64,000 nt of DNA, from positions 1-64,000 of the forward strand of contig CAIXXM010000037.1 in the NCBI GenBank assembly GCA_903923395.1, in the 5' to 3' direction. The notes beneath the pieces are model-generated. The model did no database searches. It was not told the origin of the DNA and saw nothing but the letters and a program-made list of their open reading frames with translations. The position numbers were made by a program, and so were the translations under genes. The stretch is from an uncultured Acidobacteriia bacterium. GTDB taxonomy: Bacteria > Acidobacteriota > Terriglobia > Bryobacterales > Bryobacteraceae. Positions 59,606-64,000 of the stretch are shown in pieces (position 1 is the stretch's first letter; every line of letters starts with the position of its first letter).

Positions 59606-60501
59606 TTCCTGATCCATATCGCGGCAGTGATGTTATCCACACCACCGCCGGCATTCGCAAATTCCACGAGCGTCCGGGCGGTGATCAACGCATCGCAGGG
59701 CTCGCCCGTCAGCCCTTCGAGATCACTTACCGTTTGCGCGTAGTTCCAAAGGCCATCTGTGCAAAGCAGCAGAAAGCCATCGCCGGGGTATTCGAAGCGC
59801 AACACGGAGGGCTCCAGATCTGCTGCATCACGCCCCAGCCACTTCGTTACAGCATGGGCATTTCTGGAGGCGAGTGCCGAAGCTTCATCCATCACGCCAC
59901 GAGAGACGACTTCATTCAGCCAGGAATCATCCCGCGTCAATTGTTGTGAGGTACCGGGCCCGAACCAATAAGCACGGCTGTCTCCCGCCCAGGCGATTTC
60001 TGCGGAATCCGCACCAATTCGGGCCGCGACAATGGTGGTGGATGGCGCATCCGCGTCACTGCGCGCCACCGGCAGAGCCACTACTGCGGCCAAGGCATCG
60101 GCAATGGCATCTTGCATTGACTTACCGGCTGCGATAGAGTCCGCCGCCGCATCCCCCGCGGCTTTTGAAGCGAGCATCGCATCCTGCGAACTGGAGACGC
60201 CATCGCACACAACGATGATGCCGTCGCGCATTACAAGATAGTCATCGTTCGAAGAATGCTTGCGACCGCGGTCACTTACTCCGGCCATGTTCGGTGACAA
60301 CTCGATCTCGATATGGTCCCGCTCATGAGGCACACGGCGGAAACCGCAACTGGAGCAGTAACCATCGCTATCGATTTCCTCCGCGCCCGCGTGGCACTTC
60401 GGGCAAAGCGGACCAGCAGCGTCCAGAGTCATCGGTGCGCCGCAATCTTCGCAGTAGATATCATCCTCGGGCATGTCAGCAGTGCAAGCGGGACAGAGCA
60501 T
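59602..60501 (-). CDS. zinc-ribbon PP2C-family protein phosphatase
   Basis: 299 residues. Two N-terminal zinc ribbons (CPAC..CEDCG and CPKC..CSSCG, residues 3-55), then a PP2C domain: SDRGRKHSSNDD, VCDGVSSSQD (metal Asp-Gly), AGDSRAYW, CTDGLWNY and GGVDNITAA. AAAGGAG precedes the ATG. It should reverse Ser/Thr phosphorylation set by the PknG-type kinase 18 nt upstream. The familiar mycobacterial pknG locus has no such neighbour. Confidence 0.92.
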   Translation of the reverse strand: MLCPACTADMPEDDIYCEDCGAPMTLDAAGPLCPKCHAGAEEIDSDGYCSSCGFRRVPHERDHIEIELSPNMAGVSDRGRKHSSNDDYLVMRDGIIVVCDGVSSSQDAMLASKAAGDAAADSIAAGKSMQDAIADALAAVVALPVARSDADAPSTTIVAARIGADSAEIAWAGDSRAYWFGPGTSQQLTRDDSWLNEVVSRGVMDEASALASRNAHAVTKWLGRDAADLEPSVLRFEYPGDGFLLLCTDGLWNYAQTVSDLEGLTGEPCDALITARTLVEFANAGGGVDNITAAIWIRK

Positions 60502-60519
60502 TCTGGATCTCCTTTCGAC

Positions 60520-62706
60520 TTAGAACAAAGATCCCGGGCGCACACGGTTCGCCTCGTCCACCAGTGCGATTTTGTCCGCGCCTGAGGCCAGTTTCGCCGT
60601 TTCCCGCAGGCACTTTTCCAACCCCAGACGCAGAGCTTTCTCATCGAGCGGATAGCCCAGCAGTTTCAATTGCGGTGCGGGTGGCAGCTTTTTGGCACAG
60701 ATCAGTGACAGTGCGGCGGATAAGATCTGACGCGATAGAGCGAGACGGTCCGCGGTATCCAGCAGCAACTTATCGATGACATTTCCGGCCTGCTCAAAGT
60801 CAACGGGTTGCGGAACTGCCCTGGAGTTTTCAATCAGTGCACGCGCTGCCTCCACGCGGGATTGCACATAGAGGCCTGATGTTTCCGGTACGCGGGACAG
60901 AGCTTCCAGTGCTCCAGCGCGGTTCCCCATCGCAACGCGGGTTCGTGCCAAACCGAAGAGGCTCGCTATGTAATTGGGATCCGTACGGGTCACCAAATCA
61001 TACATACGCTCTGCCGTGGGGAAAGTTCCGGCGAGTTCCGCCGCGAGCGCCAGGCCTGCTTTTGGAGCAAGTTCGCCCGGCAGGTCGAAGTACGCCTGTT
61101 CGAATTGTTCCGTGGCTTTCACAGGGTCACCCGCGGCAAGAAAGTTTCTTGCCCGGTACCAGACGACTCGCCAATCCCAGGCATCCTGCGCGGCCGCTGC
61201 GTCGAGAAGTTGGTCCGCTGCTGCGAAATCACGGTTATCCGCCAAAGCCGCCGAGAGTCGGAACTTCGCCTCAATGGATTTGGGGAACTGCTCCAGGACG
61301 GCGCGTAACGCGTCTACGCGCCTCGCCTTATCCAGAATGCCCGAAGCGTTTTGGACTGCCCGCATCGCAGTATCAGCGGCATCTATGGAAGGTACGGGCA
61401 GATGCAAGTACGAGGGTCGGGGTGGCTCGATATGACTATCATGCGCGAACGCCAGCATATCCGGGCCGAAGAGATTACTGGAGGCCGGACGGGGAATGCC
61501 GGTCTCGACGGCCGCAACTTCGCGCAGCACGCCGAGTAACTGGTCCGCCATCTCATCTGCAGTCTGAAAACGGTCATCCGGATGCTCTGCAGTCGCTTTA
61601 AGCAGCGCCCTGTAGAGCGATTCCTGCTTCGAGAAGGCTGGATCATCGGGTGCCGGCGGAAGGGTGAAGCGGTTTTCCCGGCTGAAGCCTGGAATGTCCG
61701 TGACCAGGACGGCAAGCGTACGGCCGATAGTGAATAAGTCAGAAACAACGGTTGGCCCTTGTCCGGCTTCCGGAGCAGAGTAGCCAATCGTTCCGTAGAT
61801 ATCCCCATTCGGATCATCGATGCGGCGGACACCACCCATGTCAATCAGCTTGATGTCATTGCCCTCCACCATGACGTTATCGGGCTTGAAATCGCAGTAC
61901 ACCAGGCCCGCTGCATGTAGATAGGCGAAGGCGCCCAGCACGCGGTGAATATACGCGATGGCTTCCGCCGGAGGCAGCGGTCCACGCTCCTTCCGTATCT
62001 GCTTCAGCGTGCGGCCATTGACGAACTCCATCACGATGAAGCCTTCACCGCCGTGACGAACGAAGTTATAAATGCCGACAATATTGGGATGCTTGACGGA
62101 CGCCAGGAACTTCCGTTCCGCGACTGCGACGGCGGCGCTTGCTTCATCCTCAATATTCAGCAAACCCTTCAGCACCACATAGCGCGTTAGGGTCCGGTCG
62201 AAGGCGAGATAGATCCAGCCCAGTCCGCCATAGGCCATCGGTCCACGGACCTCATACTGATCCGCAACAACGTCTCCGGCCTTGAGGGAAGGCAGGAAGG
62301 AATACTTTCTGCCGCACTTGCCGCAAAAGCCACGGTCACGGCTGAGCGCGGCATCGCAATTGGAACAAAAGCGCTTGTGCTCGGGGACTTTAGGGTCCGC
62401 CATCAACTGCTTTTCGGGATCGGTGGAGGGCAGTTCCGGCAGTTGGATCAGGCCCGCGCCCAGCACACTGCGACTGCTGCGCGAGGAGGCGCGGGTGGAT
62501 CTCCGGACACCGGAAGCCCCGGCCCTGCTGCCAGGACTGGAACCCGTGTTACTCATGCCGTGAGAACTTTCCCGAGGCCTGGTCTGTGCCGTGAAGATAC
62601 TGGAGCGGGTTACTTCAGGCTTTGCGCCGGCCAACCCGCACTCATTGCAGTAACCATCTTCAATAATCCCCTTACAGCCCTTTTTCCCGCAGACATCACC
62701 GTCCAT
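60520..62706 (-). CDS. pknG: PknG-type Ser/Thr protein kinase (zinc ribbon - kinase - TPR)
   Basis: 728 residues. A zinc ribbon at Cys6/11/20/23 and a second at Cys114/117/128/131 stand where mycobacterial PknG has a rubredoxin-like domain. Kinase about 150-400: GGLGWIYLAFD, Lys180 in VVLKGLL, GLVYCDFKPDN (Asp272), LIDMGGVRR, IYGTIGYSAPE, GPTVVSDLFTIGRTLA. TPR region about 430-690 with LPGELAPKAGLALAAELAG, and an ending VDEANRVRPGSLF. These are distinctive PknG sequences over the whole length. In Actinobacteria PknG controls glutamate/2-oxoglutarate metabolism through an FHA protein. The Ser/Arg-rich linker (about 45-85) may be autophosphorylated. Confidence 0.94.
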   Translation of the reverse strand: MDGDVCGKKGCKGIIEDGYCNECGLAGAKPEVTRSSIFTAQTRPRESSHGMSNTGSSPGSRAGASGVRRSTRASSRSSRSVLGAGLIQLPELPSTDPEKQLMADPKVPEHKRFCSNCDAALSRDRGFCGKCGRKYSFLPSLKAGDVVADQYEVRGPMAYGGLGWIYLAFDRTLTRYVVLKGLLNIEDEASAAVAVAERKFLASVKHPNIVGIYNFVRHGGEGFIVMEFVNGRTLKQIRKERGPLPPAEAIAYIHRVLGAFAYLHAAGLVYCDFKPDNVMVEGNDIKLIDMGGVRRIDDPNGDIYGTIGYSAPEAGQGPTVVSDLFTIGRTLAVLVTDIPGFSRENRFTLPPAPDDPAFSKQESLYRALLKATAEHPDDRFQTADEMADQLLGVLREVAAVETGIPRPASSNLFGPDMLAFAHDSHIEPPRPSYLHLPVPSIDAADTAMRAVQNASGILDKARRVDALRAVLEQFPKSIEAKFRLSAALADNRDFAAADQLLDAAAAQDAWDWRVVWYRARNFLAAGDPVKATEQFEQAYFDLPGELAPKAGLALAAELAGTFPTAERMYDLVTRTDPNYIASLFGLARTRVAMGNRAGALEALSRVPETSGLYVQSRVEAARALIENSRAVPQPVDFEQAGNVIDKLLLDTADRLALSRQILSAALSLICAKKLPPAPQLKLLGYPLDEKALRLGLEKCLRETAKLASGADKIALVDEANRVRPGSLF

Positions 62707-63805
62707 TGAGAACCCTTTCGTATTCGCGGACTAACTGCTCCGCGCGTGGCATTGGCGTGGGGCGCTGGTAAAGCAGAGTATCTGCTTCACTGGCCAGTTG
62801 CACTAATGCCGGATCTTCGACTGTACCCCGGGCAACTGCTTTCGCACGCAAGGCACGTAACAACCCGCGCAACTCCCGCCGGGCTTGCAGCACGGCTCCG
62901 GCGGCATGGCGCGACGCGTTCATTTGCTCCCGCAATACCTCTGCCTGCGTGTGCCAGTGCTGGAGCCCAATGAGAGCAGGCTTGCACTTGCCATCCCCGA
63001 CTTCAGCCTGCAAGACTTCGAGCCACTGTGCAAGGGCCTGGAGCGAAGGCGGCGCAGACAAAGGCACGCCGCTGGTCTTCTCTGTTGCTTCGAGAAATGC
63101 AGCCTGTGCTTCATCCGCAAGCGTATGAAGTTGGACGAGAAGAGCCGCGGCATCTGCCAACCCATCTGTAAGTTGCCGTTTTGCTGCAGCCGCCGCGCCG
63201 ATGGTCTGCCGCAAGCCTGCCAGTGGACTTTCCACTTCCGCCGCAAACACGGCTGCAGCGGACAGCGGATCAACCTCCACCATTTCCCGAAGAGCTTCCA
63301 GCTTGGCGCGGACACGTTCGATCTGGTGCGCGGCACTGGCGTCAGCAGATGAAACCAGTTCCCGCAAGGACCCAGTTTCCGTGTACGCGGCCAGAGTCTT
63401 CTGCTGTAATTGGCTCCAGGTCAGATCGAGCACTTCGACCTCTTCCTGGACTTGCCGGATGTCCGCCGCGAGATGGTCCATGGCATCCGGCGTCAAGCGG
63501 GCTTGGGCTTCGAGTAACCGCTGCGAATTCCCCAGCATGCCGCTGCCTGCCTCGATAGCCTCATCCGCAAGATCCAACTCGGCATAGATGCGGTCCAGGG
63601 CTTCGAATAACTGGCATAACTTATCTGACAGCGCATTGGCCCGGTCCAGTGTTTGGCCGCGCAACGGCGCGCGCGCCACACCGGCCAGGCGCATATAGGC
63701 CGGGAGAGCCCGAAATTCCGTAAGTGCCTGCGCGATGGAACCGGCCCGCCGCCGCATTGCGCTCGAAAGCTGTGCCAGAGATTCCGCCGTGATCATGCGA
63801 GCCAT
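62696..63805 (-). CDS. coiled-coil protein of the PknG operon
   Basis: 369 residues, almost wholly alpha-helical and rich in Ala/Leu/Glu/Gln, without membrane segments or a signal peptide; long coiled coils at about 85-215. No family recognised. The start at 63805 is preferred because GGAGG lies 10 nt upstream; the ATG at 63796 would overlap the previous stop as ATGA. Its 3' end overlaps the kinase start by 11 nt, so it is translated with the kinase and may be a structural partner. Confidence 0.75.
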   Translation of the reverse strand: MARMITAESLAQLSSAMRRRAGSIAQALTEFRALPAYMRLAGVARAPLRGQTLDRANALSDKLCQLFEALDRIYAELDLADEAIEAGSGMLGNSQRLLEAQARLTPDAMDHLAADIRQVQEEVEVLDLTWSQLQQKTLAAYTETGSLRELVSSADASAAHQIERVRAKLEALREMVEVDPLSAAAVFAAEVESPLAGLRQTIGAAAAAKRQLTDGLADAAALLVQLHTLADEAQAAFLEATEKTSGVPLSAPPSLQALAQWLEVLQAEVGDGKCKPALIGLQHWHTQAEVLREQMNASRHAAGAVLQARRELRGLLRALRAKAVARGTVEDPALVQLASEADTLLYQRPTPMPRAEQLVREYERVLNGR

Positions 63806-64000
63806 TGCAGGAATTCCTCCGGCACAAAGCCGAAGTCACTGGCCTCATTTACAGCAAGCCGGATCTGTTGTTCCAGAACCGCGGGCTGCACGGGAGGCCT
63901 GTAATCCTTGATGATCCGGACCAGCGCCGTAATCGGCGTACAGCCTGAGGTCTTAACTTCGCGGTACATCTTCGACACAAGAGACTCCGCGGCGCCAGCT
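63793..64000 (-). CDS. C-terminal tail of an unidentified protein, 5' end outside the window
   Basis: 69 residues are visible, open to the window edge, ending ASDFGFVPEEFLQWLA. The stop overlaps the coiled-coil gene by 13 nt, so it belongs to the same operon. The fragment is too short for a family call. By analogy with mycobacteria a solute-binding protein (GlnH) would fit, but nothing in the fragment proves it. Confidence 0.55.
   Translation of the reverse strand, partial: AGAAESLVSKMYREVKTSGCTPITALVRIIKDYRPPVQPAVLEQQIRLAVNEASDFGFVPEEFLQWLA

Overview
The window looks like a chromosome segment of an acidobacterium, most likely the Bryobacteraceae / Solibacter side of the phylum. The reasons are two secreted proteins with the 'Solibacter' extracellular domain (TIGR03437 type), a large Oar-like TonB-dependent receptor with an N-terminal carboxypeptidase-regulatory domain, three PEP-CTERM proteins, TPR-rich Ser/Thr kinases paired with an ECF sigma factor of the acidobacterial/planctomycete type, and uniformly GC-rich coding sequence. 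This is family-level inference from protein content; no rRNA is present.

Layout. 1-6.7 kb: soluble globin-coupled chemoreceptor (5' end cut by the window), zinc-ribbon PspC protein, TonB receptor, PEP-CTERM protein. 6.7-15.1 kb: a minus-strand run (secreted lipase-like protein and two metallophosphoesterases), then plus-strand secreted proteins (beta-propeller, unknown protein, PEP-CTERM, double-PDZ). 15.1-22.2 kb: ECF sigma factor gene between two paralogous membrane Ser/Thr kinase-TPR genes. 22.4-29.0 kb: SET protein, then a P-loop kinase, argS, coaX, a conserved unknown and a large secreted repeat protein. A probable structured noncoding RNA sits at 29.08-29.30 kb. 29.3-38.1 kb: DUF427/MFS pair, FecR-like protein with a Gly-Ala-Ala tract, SixA, Ppx/GppA, APC permease with a cytosolic tail, CCA-adding enzyme. 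38.3-46.1 kb: minus-strand operon acyl-ligase/ACP/acyltransferase fusion, DUF3160 protein, CapA-like protein, rmuC. 46.2-49.6 kb: PEP-CTERM gene divergent from argC-argB-argA, with a long palindrome immediately before argC.

49.7-54.3 kb is the accessory hotspot. A tRNA-Gly(CCC) gene is followed by two further direct copies of its 3' end (51782-51821 and 53666-53712). These bound two small islands with no integrase. Each island carries a different AbiE-like (type IV) toxin-antitoxin pair with an inverted repeat upstream; the second toxin is frameshifted. A ParE-type pair lies just outside the last repeat.

54.4-56.3 kb holds an L-fuconate dehydratase-like enolase and a GntR/FCD regulator. 56.4-64.0 kb is a tightly overlapping minus-strand operon around a full-length PknG-type kinase. 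With it are a PP2C phosphatase, a VWA protein, an FHA protein, a coiled-coil protein, a four-TM tandem-helix sensor resembling GlnX of the mycobacterial PknG pathway, and the tail of one more gene. The kinase, phosphatase and FHA protein all start with zinc-ribbon modules. This cassette and the integrase-less tRNA-Gly islands are the two most interesting systems here.
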